Part shown: positions 6,981-13,530 of the stretch, piece after piece
Layout: each line of letters opens with the position of its first letter
Position numbering within the stretch: position 1 is the stretch's first letter
The notes under the pieces: model-generated
The model's database searches: none
Told to the model about the DNA's origin: nothing
The model's input: only the letters and a program-made list of their open reading frames with translations
Assembly: GCA_002341345.1 (NCBI GenBank)
Contig: DDNW01000150.1
Coordinates: 41,506-55,035, forward strand
Length of the DNA: 13,530 nt
Direction of reading: 5' to 3'
Source: Erythrobacter sp. UBA2510
GTDB lineage: Bacteria; Pseudomonadota; Alphaproteobacteria; Sphingomonadales; Sphingomonadaceae
Translations under genes and position numbers: made by a program

Positions 6981-7766
6981 ATGGCAACACTTGCCGAAAA
7001 TCCGGGTCCGGGCCGCAGCGCAGAACAATCAGAACGCGCATTTTTCAGAACCATGGCGACAATCATGTGCGCCATCATCGTCGCGGGCTTCTCGGTCAAT
7101 CTCGCAATGGGTCGTTCGACCTTTGCGGTACCGATCGCCTATCATATCCACGCCTTCGTCTTCTTCGGCTGGGTGGCGCTGTATCTGGCGCAGAACTGGT
7201 TGATTGCCGGCAACAACATCGCCCTGCACCGTCGTCTGGGCATGCTTGCCTATGGCTGGGTGCCGCTGATGGTCGTCATGGGCTTCGTCATCATGATCAC
7301 CGTTATGAAGCGCACCGGAGGTCCGTTCTTCTTCGACCAGAACGAATTCCTGATCAGCAACACGCTCTTGCTCGTCCTGTTCGGCGGCATGACCTACACG
7401 GCGCTGCGCGTTCGCCGCCATTCGGGCTGGCACCGACGACTGATGCTGACGGCCATGTCGTTCCTTTCCGGACCGGGGCTGGGGCGGCTGCTGCCCATGC
7501 CGCTGATGATGCCCCATGCCTGGCGGATCATGATGGTGATAACGCTGATCTTCCCGGTGGTCGGCATGATCCGCGACAAGGTGAAAACCGGCCGCGTCCA
7601 CCCGGCATGGTTCTGGGCCGTGGGCGCGATCGTGGCGGGGCAGATTGTCGCCGACCTCATTGCGTACAGCCCCTGGGGCGTGACGCTGACCGAATGGGTC
7701 ATTGCCGGAACCCCCGGTGCCGAGCGCCCGATGGAAGCCTTCCTGCCGCCCGGCTTCTCGATGTAG
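6981..7766 (+). CDS. Multi-span membrane protein of unknown function with conserved-looking histidines
   Basis: I do not recognise a named family for this 261-residue protein. It shows a short soluble N-terminus and about seven hydrophobic segments (roughly 24-43, 53-75, 88-108, 124-141, 153-172, 180-197, 208-229). Histidines sit at or near segment ends in a suggestive arrangement: YHIHAF (His55, His57), LHRRLG (His83), HSGWHRRL (His147, His151), PHAW (His179) and HPAW (His207). Pairs of histidines in a helical bundle often bind heme or metal, but that is inference. Two recurring LHRRLG / WHRRLM boxes at cytoplasmic-side loops suggest an internal duplication of three to four helices. The start ATG at 6981 has GAGGG nine bases upstream. 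A strong hairpin follows the gene. Confidence 0.85.
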   Translation: MATLAENPGPGRSAEQSERAFFRTMATIMCAIIVAGFSVNLAMGRSTFAVPIAYHIHAFVFFGWVALYLAQNWLIAGNNIALHRRLGMLAYGWVPLMVVMGFVIMITVMKRTGGPFFFDQNEFLISNTLLLVLFGGMTYTALRVRRHSGWHRRLMLTAMSFLSGPGLGRLLPMPLMMPHAWRIMMVITLIFPVVGMIRDKVKTGRVHPAWFWAVGAIVAGQIVADLIAYSPWGVTLTEWVIAGTPGAERPMEAFLPPGFSM

Positions 7767-7776
7767 CAAGCCCAGC

Positions 7777-7812
7777 ATGGCGAGCGGTGTTTTACCGGAA
7801 CACCCTCGCCAT
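7777..7812 (+). terminator. Strong hairpin between the membrane-protein gene and nadA
   Basis: ATGGCGAG (7777-7784) pairs perfectly with CTCGCCAT (7805-7812). Inside, GGTGTT (7786-7791) pairs with AACACC (7799-7804). The result is a 14-bp stem with one bulged C (7785) and a 7-base loop, TTACCGG. It begins 11 bases after the upstream stop codon and ends 54 bases before nadA. No T-tract follows on the plus strand, so this is a hairpin without a canonical intrinsic tail: a terminator helper, a 3'-end stabiliser, or a structured nadA leader. A TATATG at about 7829-7834 could be a -10 element for nadA downstream of it. Confidence 0.55.
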
Positions 7813-7866
7813 CGCAGACGTTGTGCCTATATGCGTTGCTGAAGCGCAAAACCACGGGGCCTGACC

Positions 7867-8853
7867 ATGAGTATCGAAACCGCCATTCCGACCGGCACCG
7901 ATCTGGTCGACGAGATCAACCGATTGCGGAAAGAGCGCAAGGCGGTGATCCTGGCGCATTATTACCAGAAGCCCGAATTGCAGGACATCGCCGATTTCGT
8001 CGGCGACAGCCTCGAACTGTCGAAAAAGGCCGCCGATACCGATGCCGAGGTGATCGCCTTTTGCGGGGTCAAGTTCATGGCCGACACGGCCAAGATCCTG
8101 AGCCCGGAAAAGATCGTCGTCCTGCCCGATATGGAGGCCGGATGCAGCCTTGAAGACAGCTGTCCGCCCGACAAGTTCCGCGCCTTCCGCGAGGCCCACC
8201 CGGACCATATCGCACTGACCTACATCAATTGCTCGACCGAGGTGAAGGCCCTCAGCGATGTCATCGTCACGTCCTCCAGCGCCGAGACGATCCTGCAGCA
8301 GATCCCGCGCGACCAGAAGATCATCTTCGGGCCGGACCGCCACCTTGGCGGCTACCTTAACCGCAAGTTCGACCGCGACATGCTGCTGTGGCCGGGTATC
8401 TGCATCGTCCACGAGGCCTTCAGCGAGAGCGAACTGCTCAAGCTCAAGGCGCAGAACCCCGATGCACCGATCGCCGCGCACCCGGAATGCCCGCCGCATA
8501 TTCTCGACCATGCGGACCATGTCGGCTCGACCAGTTCGATCCTGCAATTCGCCAAGACCTTCCCCGGCGACACGCTAATCGTCGCGACCGAGCCGCACAT
8601 CATCCACCAGATGGAAAAGGCAATTCCCGAGAAGACCTTCATCGGCGCGCCGGGAGCGGACGGCAACTGCAATTGCAATATCTGCCCCTACATGGCGCTC
8701 AACACGATGGAGAAGCTCTACCTCGCGCTGCGCGATCTGGAGCCGCGCATCGAGATCGAGGAAAGCCTGCGCCTTGCCGCCAAGTCGAGCCTCGACCGGA
8801 TGCTGGAAATGGCCAGCGGCACGATCGGGAAAGGCGATCTGGGGCGGGTTTGA
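7867..8853 (+). CDS. nadA: Quinolinate synthase NadA
   Basis: NadA condenses iminoaspartate with dihydroxyacetone phosphate to quinolinate in de novo NAD synthesis, using an oxygen-sensitive [4Fe-4S] cluster. The 328-residue product has ILAHYYQKPELQDIADFVGDS near the N-terminus, FCGVKFMADTAKIL, the substrate and cluster motif AGCSLEDSCP (Cys93), and INCSTEVKALSD. It continues with GPDRHLGGYL, GICIVHEAF (Cys179), ATEPHIIHQM and the C-terminal CNCNICPYMALNTMEKLYLAL with Cys273 as the third expected cluster ligand. Length and motifs are those of a complete bacterial NadA. The ribosome-binding site is weak (GGGG seven bases before the ATG). The partner genes nadB and nadC are not adjacent. A small membrane ORF begins on its stop codon, so a downstream co-translated gene is possible. 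Confidence 0.97.
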   Translation: MSIETAIPTGTDLVDEINRLRKERKAVILAHYYQKPELQDIADFVGDSLELSKKAADTDAEVIAFCGVKFMADTAKILSPEKIVVLPDMEAGCSLEDSCPPDKFRAFREAHPDHIALTYINCSTEVKALSDVIVTSSSAETILQQIPRDQKIIFGPDRHLGGYLNRKFDRDMLLWPGICIVHEAFSESELLKLKAQNPDAPIAAHPECPPHILDHADHVGSTSSILQFAKTFPGDTLIVATEPHIIHQMEKAIPEKTFIGAPGADGNCNCNICPYMALNTMEKLYLALRDLEPRIEIEESLRLAAKSSLDRMLEMASGTIGKGDLGRV

Positions 8854-9122
8854 TGGCCATATTTCTCACTGCAATTTGGGTCGGGTCAGTCATTGCTGGT
8901 TGGAACCATGCGTTCTGGTGGCTATTGCTACCTCCAATTTTTTTCGCACTTTATGGGTGGGTGAAACAAAGGGCTATTGTTGGGCGAATTCAGAAACTCG
9001 GCTTATCAGGAGACGAGTTCGAGCGAGCGATGCTGATTCCGAACATTCGGCTCGTGCTTTGGAACGGGTTCTTGAATGCCGCCCTGTTCGCTTTTGGATA
9101 TGGAGCCAGTTTACTTCTCTAG
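8853..9122 (+). CDS. Small membrane protein of unknown function overlapping the nadA stop
   Basis: The ATG of this 89-residue ORF shares its A with the nadA TGA stop (TGATG), a typical translational-coupling arrangement, with GGGCGGG just upstream. The protein starts MAIFLTAIWVGSVIAG and is hydrophobic at about 2-38 (one or two spans: tryptophan-rich WWLLLPPIFFALYGW). A basic/charged middle (KQRAIVGRIQKLGLSGDEFE) follows, then a last span at about 66-88. I recognise no family. Base composition stands out: in 8881-9000 I count about 57 G+C of 120, well below the surrounding genes, which suggests more recent acquisition or weak coding selection. Membrane-protein character and the coupled start argue that it is real. 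Confidence 0.65.
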   Translation: MAIFLTAIWVGSVIAGWNHAFWWLLLPPIFFALYGWVKQRAIVGRIQKLGLSGDEFERAMLIPNIRLVLWNGFLNAALFAFGYGASLLL

Positions 9123-9129
9123 GCATAGA

Positions 9130-9145
9130 GTGGAAACCGCTTTTT
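9130..9145 (+). terminator. Possible weak intrinsic terminator after the small membrane ORF
   Basis: GTGG (9130-9133), an AAA loop and CCGC (9137-9140; one G-U pair) are directly followed by TTTTT (9141-9145). This is the only hairpin-plus-T-run I see in the window. A 4-bp stem is very short, so confidence is low. Confidence 0.25.
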
Positions 9146-9216
9146 ATCGAGTTCATTTAGGAAGGTGACGCGCCTCGTCCCGCAACCAAGTACTCTCTCT
9201 GCGCGTTTGAAGCTGC

Positions 9217-10542
9217 ATGACTGCGGAAATCCGCTTTTTCTGGGCACGGCTCAACGCCAATTACTGGTTCCTGCCAGCGACCTTTTCGCTGGCGGCGATG
9301 CTGCTGGCGTTCGGCATGATCTGGCTCGACCGGTCGGGTTTCGCCGAATTCCTCAACGATGTGGAATGGCTTATCCCGGCGCGGCCCAAGGGCGCGTCCG
9401 ACATGCTGACGGTCATGGCCGGATCGATGATCGCGGTCGCCTCCACCGTCTTTTCGATCACTATCGTCGCGGTCAGCTATGCCAGCGGAACCTACGGCCC
9501 GCGCCTGCTGACCAATTTCATGAGCGACCGGGGCAACCAGTTCTCGCTCGCCACCTTCATCGGCAGCTTCGTCTATGCGCTGACCGTGCTCAGGGCCGTG
9601 CGCGCCGAGGACGAGACGCCCGCCAGCGGGGCCGATGCCGCCGCCACTGCCCTGCCCGGCTTCACCCCGCAATTATCGCTGCTGGTCGCCTATGGATTGA
9701 TGGCGGTGTCGGTTGCGGTGCTGGTCTTCTTCCTCAACCACATCCCCAATTCGATCCGCATCAACAAGGTGCTGGAGGAGATCGGCAGCCGCCTGCTCGA
9801 TCAGGTGCGCAAGACTTATCCGCTGGAGGAAAGCTTCAGCGAACCGCGCGAATGCGTGTCCGGCCAGCCGCTGACCGCGTGGGAAACCGGCTATGTCCAG
9901 CTGATCGATTTCGAGGAGCTGGAGGACATAGCGCGTGAATGCGGCTGTATCTTCTCGCTTAGCGTGCGCACCGGCGATTTCGTCCACCGGCAATTGCCCC
10001 TCATGGAAATCAGCGGCTGCACGCCGACCTACATCGAGGACAGGGTGCGCGCCTGCATGACGCTTGGGCCTACGCGTACGCCCGAGCAGGACCCGCAATT
10101 CCTGATCGACGAACTGGCGGAGATCGGGCTGCGCGCACTGTCGCCGGGGATCAACGATCCGTTCACCGCGATTACCGCGATCCACTGGCTGGGCGCTGTC
10201 ACCGCGGAAATCGGACGGCGGGACCTGCGCAAGGACGTGTGCCGCGACGATAGCGAGGCGTGCCCGATCATCCCGCGCCCCGACACGTTCCAGCACTATC
10301 TCGACCGTGGTTTCGGAACGATGCGCAGTGCCGTCGCCACCAGCCCGATCGCCACGCGCATCATGCTCGAGGCACTGGAAAACGCAGCGATCCCGATCGA
10401 TCACAAGCCGCGCGTCGTTGCCCTGTTCAAGACGGCCGAGCGGCTGGTCGAACAGGCACGGCATTCGCTGGCGGGACCAGACCAGGAGATGGTCGAGGCG
10501 CGGTGGGATGAGTTTCGCGAGAAACTGGCCGGGCAGCTTTAA
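9217..10542 (+). CDS. DUF2254 family predicted membrane protein
   Basis: This 441-residue protein fits DUF2254. An N-terminal membrane region has about four spans (roughly 18-38, 62-87, 108-126, 150-174). It contains the conserved box YGPRLLTNFMSDRGNQFSLA followed by TFIGSFVYAL, then FFLNHIPNSIRINKVL leading into a large soluble domain. The soluble part includes YVQLIDFEELEDIAREC and the family hallmark SPGINDPFTAITAIHWLG. The function of the family is not established; an ion-channel-like or envelope role has no support from sequence alone. The start ATG at 9217 is the first in frame with the conserved N-terminus and has only a weak GAAG upstream. Its TAA stop overlaps the stop of the convergent lipoprotein gene by 3 bases within a shared TTAA. 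Confidence 0.88.
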   Translation: MTAEIRFFWARLNANYWFLPATFSLAAMLLAFGMIWLDRSGFAEFLNDVEWLIPARPKGASDMLTVMAGSMIAVASTVFSITIVAVSYASGTYGPRLLTNFMSDRGNQFSLATFIGSFVYALTVLRAVRAEDETPASGADAAATALPGFTPQLSLLVAYGLMAVSVAVLVFFLNHIPNSIRINKVLEEIGSRLLDQVRKTYPLEESFSEPRECVSGQPLTAWETGYVQLIDFEELEDIARECGCIFSLSVRTGDFVHRQLPLMEISGCTPTYIEDRVRACMTLGPTRTPEQDPQFLIDELAEIGLRALSPGINDPFTAITAIHWLGAVTAEIGRRDLRKDVCRDDSEACPIIPRPDTFQHYLDRGFGTMRSAVATSPIATRIMLEALENAAIPIDHKPRVVALFKTAERLVEQARHSLAGPDQEMVEARWDEFREKLAGQL

Positions 10543-10859
10543 GGGGCAGGTTCGTCGACCTCTGATTGAGGTTCGGGTTCCAGCGCCGATGCAGGCTCCG
10601 CCTCGCCCTCGCCAAACGCCTGTTCCATCGCGTCTTCTTCCGGCTCGCCGTCAATTGCGGCGGGCTGAGGCTGCGTCCTGAGCAAAGGCGGCGAGGATTT
10701 TAGCTGGTCGGTCGCGATCATCTCATCGCTGACCGTGGGCTCGAACACCTCGCCCGTCGCCACGCCTTCTGCGCTGGTCTCGCCATCGGCGGCATCGTCG
10801 CCGCACGCTGCTAGGACCAGCGCGGCGGCCGCGCAAAGGGCATAACGGGCTGCTATCAT
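10539..10859 (-). CDS. Small acidic lipoprotein, function unknown
   Basis: The 106-residue product begins [20 protein letters not shown]: a short basic N-terminus, a hydrophobic core and a lipobox LAAC with the acylated cysteine at residue 19. Asp20/Asp21 do not follow directly (Gly20 comes first), so export to the outer membrane is possible. The mature part is low-complexity, strongly acidic and rich in Glu, Ala and Pro, with no recognisable domain and likely disordered. Its ATG overlaps the lipB stop in an ATGA, so it is probably co-transcribed and translationally coupled with lipB. I know of no functional link between the two. Its stop overlaps the end of the convergent DUF2254 gene. Confidence 0.78.
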   Translation of the reverse strand: MIAARYALCAAAALVLAACGDDAADGETSAEGVATGEVFEPTVSDEMIATDQLKSSPPLLRTQPQPAAIDGEPEEDAMEQAFGEGEAEPASALEPEPQSEVDEPAP

Positions 10860-11545
10860 TCGGTCTTCTCTCCAGCGGCAAGCCCTGCCAGAAAATCAGG
10901 GGCGTTGGCCAGCAATGCTTCATCCCACTCACCCGGCGCAAGGCTGATGCCGAGCCGTTCGAGACTGGTCACGCCCCGGTCGGCAATGCCGCAGGGCACG
11001 ATGCCGGTGAAATGCGACAGGTCGGGCGTCAGATTGACCGCAACCCCGTGCATGCTGACCCAGCGGCGCAGGCGCACACCGATCGCGCCGATCTTGGCCT
11101 CTTCGCCATCAATGTCGCGCGTCCAGATGCCGACCCGTTCGCACACGGTCCAGCTTTCGACGCCGAAGCCCGCCAGCGTGGCGATCACCCATTGCTCCAG
11201 CCCATGGACATAGGCGCGCACGTCCCTGCCCCGCTGCGACAGGTCGAGCAGCAGGTAGGCGACGCGCTGGCCGGGTCCGTGATAGGTGTAGCGCCCCCCG
11301 CGCCCGGTCTCGACCACGTCAAAGCGCGGATCGACCAGTTCGGCCACGTCGGCGCTGGTCCCGGCCGTGTAGACGGGCGGATGTTCGAGCAGCCAGATCA
11401 GCTCGGGCGCCTCGCCCGCAGCGATGGCAGCGTTGCGCGCCTCCTGCTCGGCCAGTGCCTCGCGATAGGGCACGGGCGCGTCGGAACGGCGCAGCTCGAT
11501 CCCTGCGAGCGCATCTGTTTTGGCAAGTTTGACCGGCTGGTTCAT
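10856..11545 (-). CDS. lipB: Lipoyl(octanoyl) transferase LipB
   Basis: LipB moves octanoate from acyl carrier protein to the lipoyl-domain lysines of 2-oxoacid dehydrogenases and the glycine cleavage H protein; LipA then inserts sulfur. Acts in the cytoplasm. The 229-residue product has [15 protein letters not shown], the family signature [20 protein letters not shown] (82-101), the catalytic lysine in AKIGAIGV (Lys151), SMHGVAVN (His166) and the catalytic cysteine in GIVPCGI (Cys185). The start ATG at 11545 ([13 protein letters not shown]) gives normal length, although its GAGG touches the ATG. The open frame continues to 11788, but those residues are Arg/Pro/Ser-rich, unlike LipB, and overlap the divergent gene. 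No lipA is adjacent. A lipoprotein gene follows in a 4-bp overlap. Confidence 0.95.
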   Translation of the reverse strand: MNQPVKLAKTDALAGIELRRSDAPVPYREALAEQEARNAAIAAGEAPELIWLLEHPPVYTAGTSADVAELVDPRFDVVETGRGGRYTYHGPGQRVAYLLLDLSQRGRDVRAYVHGLEQWVIATLAGFGVESWTVCERVGIWTRDIDGEEAKIGAIGVRLRRWVSMHGVAVNLTPDLSHFTGIVPCGIADRGVTSLERLGISLAPGEWDEALLANAPDFLAGLAAGEKTE

Positions 11546-11637
11546 CCTCGCGATTGCCTGCCCGCCCCAAAGCCGGTTATCAAGCCCCATCAAGTGAAAG
11601 CGCACGTGCGGCGCGAATGATGCGTGGGGAACCGGTA

Positions 11638-12459
11638 ATGAAATTCGACATGAGCCTGGCCTGGAACGAGGCTGTCGCCATGATCCGTGCCAATGCCGAA
11701 GTGCTGCTGGTGGTGGCGGGCATCTTCTTTTTCCTGCCCAGTCTGGTGATGACGCTGGCCATGCCCGCGATGGGGCAGATGGCCGCATTCGATCCGGAAA
11801 ACCTGCAGGCGATCAGCGCCGAGATCACGCAGATCTATGCCGACTGGTGGTGGCTGATCCTGATTGCCTTCGTGCTCCAGCTGGTCGGCTATCTCTCGCT
11901 GCTGGCGCTGCTGCGCGACTATGCCCGGCCCACGGTTGGCGAGGCGATAAAGACCGGCTTTACCGGCCTGCTGCCAGCGATAGGCACCTATCTGCTGTTC
12001 TCCATCGGGCTCGGGCTGGCACTGATGGTGATCTTTGCGCCCTTCGCCGCGCTGGGTCTTGCGGCGCTGGCGGCGATTGCCATCCTTATTGCCCTCGCCG
12101 CGGCGGTCTATGCCATGGTGAAAGTGTCGCTCTCGGCACCCGTGATCGCGATCGAGAAGGTCTTCAATCCGCTGGCCGTGCTGGTGCGCAGCTGGCAGTT
12201 GACCAAGGGCAATTCGCTGAGGATTTTCGGTTTCTTCCTGCTGATCGGGATCGTTTATTTCGTGCTGTCGATCCTGGTCGGCATGGTCATCATGGGCCTG
12301 TTGACGCTGCTGGGCGATGAGGCCGGAGCCATCGTCAATGGCGTGCTTTCGGGCTTGCTCGGGACGATCACCACCGTAGTTTTCGTAGCCGTACTGGCGG
12401 CGATCCATCGCCAGCTCGCGGGACCTTCCACGGCGGCCGTCAGCGAAACCTTCAAGTAG
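11638..12459 (+). CDS. Multi-span membrane protein, glycerophosphodiester phosphodiesterase membrane-domain-like
   Basis: This 273-residue integral membrane protein begins [20 protein letters not shown]. It has about six hydrophobic segments (roughly 22-42, 70-92, 110-131, 135-165, 207-235, 242-263). The middle contains the motif [20 protein letters not shown] and [16 protein letters not shown], which is characteristic of membrane proteins annotated with the GDPD membrane domain: a conserved E, then LxRSWxLTKGxxxRIF. No phosphodiesterase catalytic domain is present, so the protein is membrane-only and its role is unknown. The start ATG at 11638 has GGGGA eight bases upstream; an upstream in-frame ATG at 11554 is rejected. 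It is divergent from lipB (92 bp) and ends one base before the arsC-like stop on the other strand. Confidence 0.8.
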   Translation: MKFDMSLAWNEAVAMIRANAEVLLVVAGIFFFLPSLVMTLAMPAMGQMAAFDPENLQAISAEITQIYADWWWLILIAFVLQLVGYLSLLALLRDYARPTVGEAIKTGFTGLLPAIGTYLLFSIGLGLALMVIFAPFAALGLAALAAIAILIALAAAVYAMVKVSLSAPVIAIEKVFNPLAVLVRSWQLTKGNSLRIFGFFLLIGIVYFVLSILVGMVIMGLLTLLGDEAGAIVNGVLSGLLGTITTVVFVAVLAAIHRQLAGPSTAAVSETFK

Positions 12460-12460
12460 G

Positions 12461-12811
12461 TTAGATAATCTCTTCGATCCGTTCAGGCGGACGGCAGAGC
12501 CTGACACCCTTGTCGGTCTTGACGATGGGCCGCTCGATCAGCTTCGGGTCGGCCGCCATCGCGTCAAGGACGGTATCGTCATCCGCCTCAGGCAGGCCGC
12601 GTTCCCTGGCGTCGGTGCCGCTGGTGCGCACGCCTTCACGCGGGGCCATCCCCGCCTCGGCATAAAGCGCTGCCAGCGTCTCGCGAGTCGGCGGGGCCTT
12701 GAGGTACTGGATCACCTCGATTTCCAGCCCGTCCTCCTCCTGCAGTCGCGCCAGCGCGGCACGCGACTTGCTGCAATTCGGGTTGTGCCAGATCGTCGCC
12801 TTCACGCGCAT
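12461..12811 (-). CDS. arsC: ArsC-family (glutaredoxin-type) arsenate reductase
   Basis: The product has 116 residues with the N-terminal thioredoxin-fold motif TIWHNPNCSKSR, whose Cys13 is the expected catalytic cysteine. It also has GVRTSGTDARERGL and the C-terminal LIERPIV ... GVRLCRPPE. Arg94 and Arg107 correspond to arsenate-binding arginines of the plasmid ArsC family. These enzymes reduce arsenate with glutathione and glutaredoxin. The family also includes Spx/YffB-like relatives of other function, and no arsR, arsB or acr3 lies beside it, so arsenic resistance itself is not shown. The start is uncertain: ATG at 12811 has GGAG two bases away, whereas an in-frame GTG at 12805 (MKATIWHNP) is spaced eight bases from the same GGAG. 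Confidence 0.85.
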   Translation of the reverse strand: MRVKATIWHNPNCSKSRAALARLQEEDGLEIEVIQYLKAPPTRETLAALYAEAGMAPREGVRTSGTDARERGLPEADDDTVLDAMAADPKLIERPIVKTDKGVRLCRPPERIEEII

Positions 12812-12906
12812 TTCTCCTCATCTACGGGCCATTTACGGGCGCCTTCGCCCTCCTTGCGATCCCTAGCCCACAAGCAATTCATCGCCAAGAACATCAGCTA
12901 TTGCCA

Positions 12907-12925
12907 TTGATAATCACTCGCATTA
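12907..12925 (+). promoter_or_regulatory. Fur-box-like operator before the siderophore receptor gene
   Basis: The 19 bases TTGATAATCACTCGCATTA contain a perfect left heptamer TGATAAT followed by C and a degenerate right half, ACTCGCA. This resembles the TGATAATCATTCTCA-type boxes bound by Fur. It lies 46 bases before the ATG of a TonB-dependent receptor, where iron repression is expected. A possible promoter straddles it: TTGCCA at 12901-12906 and TAGAGC at 12924-12929, with 17 bases between. Operator function is inference. Confidence 0.55.
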
Positions 12926-12970
12926 GAGCGCGCTTCTGCGAATCAATTTCAATAAGAAAAATGAGGCATC

Positions 12971-13530
12971 ATGACCGTTTCACCTATTCTCGTCCGCCGC
13001 CCCGTCCTGCTCGCCGCCCTGGCCGCCTTGCCGGGCATCGCGATCGGCGCCCCGGCCAGCGCCGAGGATCAGCAACAGCGCGATTACCTGCCGGGCGATA
13101 TTCTCGTCTCTGCCGATCGCGACACCTATGCGGTCGATGACGGATCTACCGCGACCAAGACGCCGACCCGCATCATCGACGTACCTCAGGCCGTTACGGT
13201 GATTACCGGCGACCAGCTGGAGGACCAGGGTATCACCAGCCTGAACGAAGCGCTTGCCTTCGTCCCCGGCGTGTCGCTTGAAGCAGGTGAAGGTCATCGC
13301 GACGAGGTTTTCATTCGCGGGCAGGAAACCACCGCAGACTTCTACCTCGACGGTTTGCGTGACGACGCGCAATATTACCGCTCGCTCTACAATATTGACC
13401 GCGTCGAGGTGCTGAAGGGTGCCAATGCGCTGATCTTCGGTCGCGGTGCGGGCGGTGGCGCGATCAACCGCGTGGCCAAGCGCGCCAACCCCGATTTGCT
13501 CTCCGCTGCAGCATCCGCCTCGGTCGATAC
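12971..13530 (+). CDS. TonB-dependent siderophore receptor (5' part; continues past window)
   Basis: The first 186 residues are visible. A Sec signal peptide (MTVSPILVRRPVLLAALAAL ... GAPASA, likely cut after Ala31) leads to a TonB-box-like segment GDILVSAD (42-49) and the plug domain. The plug shows TRIIDVPQAVTVITGDQLED, LNEALAFVPGVSLEAGEGHR, FIRGQETTADFYLDGLRDD, and the hallmark NIDRVEVLKGANALIFGRGA followed by GGGAINRVAKR. This is the outer-membrane ferric-siderophore receptor class; the YRSLYNIDRVEVLKG pattern is most like catecholate (Fiu-type) receptors, but the ligand is not readable from the plug alone. There is no STN signalling domain, so sigma/anti-sigma signalling through it is unlikely. 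The start ATG at 12971 has GAGG four bases upstream; an out-of-frame ATG lies at 12961. A Fur-like box precedes it. Confidence 0.93.
   Translation, partial: MTVSPILVRRPVLLAALAALPGIAIGAPASAEDQQQRDYLPGDILVSADRDTYAVDDGSTATKTPTRIIDVPQAVTVITGDQLEDQGITSLNEALAFVPGVSLEAGEGHRDEVFIRGQETTADFYLDGLRDDAQYYRSLYNIDRVEVLKGANALIFGRGAGGGAINRVAKRANPDLLSAAASASVD

Noticed and set aside
6947..7864. A 305-codon plus-strand frame overlapping the seven-span membrane protein
   Set aside because: Its product is Arg/Pro/His-rich without membrane or domain signal, whereas the 6981-7766 frame has clear transmembrane periodicity and a proper ribosome-binding site.
8388..8852. N-terminal extension of the small membrane ORF back into nadA
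   Set aside because: The open frame extends upstream, but that part encodes out-of-frame nadA shadow sequence; the ATG at 8853 coincides with the nadA stop and starts the hydrophobic protein.
11546..11788. Longer lipB starting at 11788
   Set aside because: The 81 extra residues are Arg/Pro/Ser-rich and would overlap the divergent membrane-protein gene; LipB length fits the start at 11545.
11590..12507. A 305-codon minus-strand frame opposite the GDPD-membrane-like gene
   Set aside because: Gln/Arg/His-rich antisense shadow; the plus strand shows genuine transmembrane segments and a ribosome-binding site.

Overview
This is a GC-rich chromosomal window whose gene content points to an alphaproteobacterium of the order Sphingomonadales, plausibly Erythrobacteraceae. 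The pointers are the two DUF465 proteins, the RcdA-like DUF1465 protein, a GAF-containing PtsP, and the style of LipB, NadA and the TonB-dependent receptor. That placement is inferred from recognised protein styles, not from a database search. The window is almost fully coding, and most genes are housekeeping or widely conserved accessory genes. I see no prophage, transposase, CRISPR array, tRNA or rRNA.

Layout. Positions 1-3358, all minus strand: a small DUF465 protein, then ptsP (enzyme I of the nitrogen phosphotransferase system), then a RodZ-like membrane-anchored helix-turn-helix protein that runs off the left edge. Positions 3644-4454, plus strand: a second DUF465 protein and a DUF1465/RcdA-like protein. 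The latter ends tail-to-tail inside the 3' end of glpK (glycerol kinase, minus, 4443-5924). Positions 5960-6865, plus: a metallo-beta-lactamase-fold hydrolase with a C-terminal winged-helix-like tail, divergent from glpK by only 35 bp.

Positions 6981-10542, plus: a histidine-bearing multi-span membrane protein of unknown function, a strong hairpin, nadA (quinolinate synthase), a small AT-richer membrane ORF that starts on the nadA stop codon, and a DUF2254 membrane protein. Positions 10539-11545, minus: lipB (octanoyltransferase) followed by a small acidic lipoprotein in a 4-bp ATGA overlap. Positions 11638-12459, plus: a membrane protein resembling the glycerophosphodiester phosphodiesterase membrane domain. 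Position 12461-12811, minus: an ArsC-family reductase. From 12971 to the right edge, plus: the start of a TonB-dependent siderophore receptor behind a Fur-box-like sequence.

Functionally the genes are a mosaic rather than one pathway. The recurring structural theme is extreme compaction: three convergent pairs overlap or nearly touch at their stop codons (4443-4454, 10539-10542, 12459/12461), and several starts overlap or abut the preceding gene. The least explained items are the histidine-rich membrane protein, the low-GC ORF after nadA, the lipoprotein coupled to lipB, and the DUF465/DUF465/DUF1465 cluster. I do not see a convincing novel multi-gene system.
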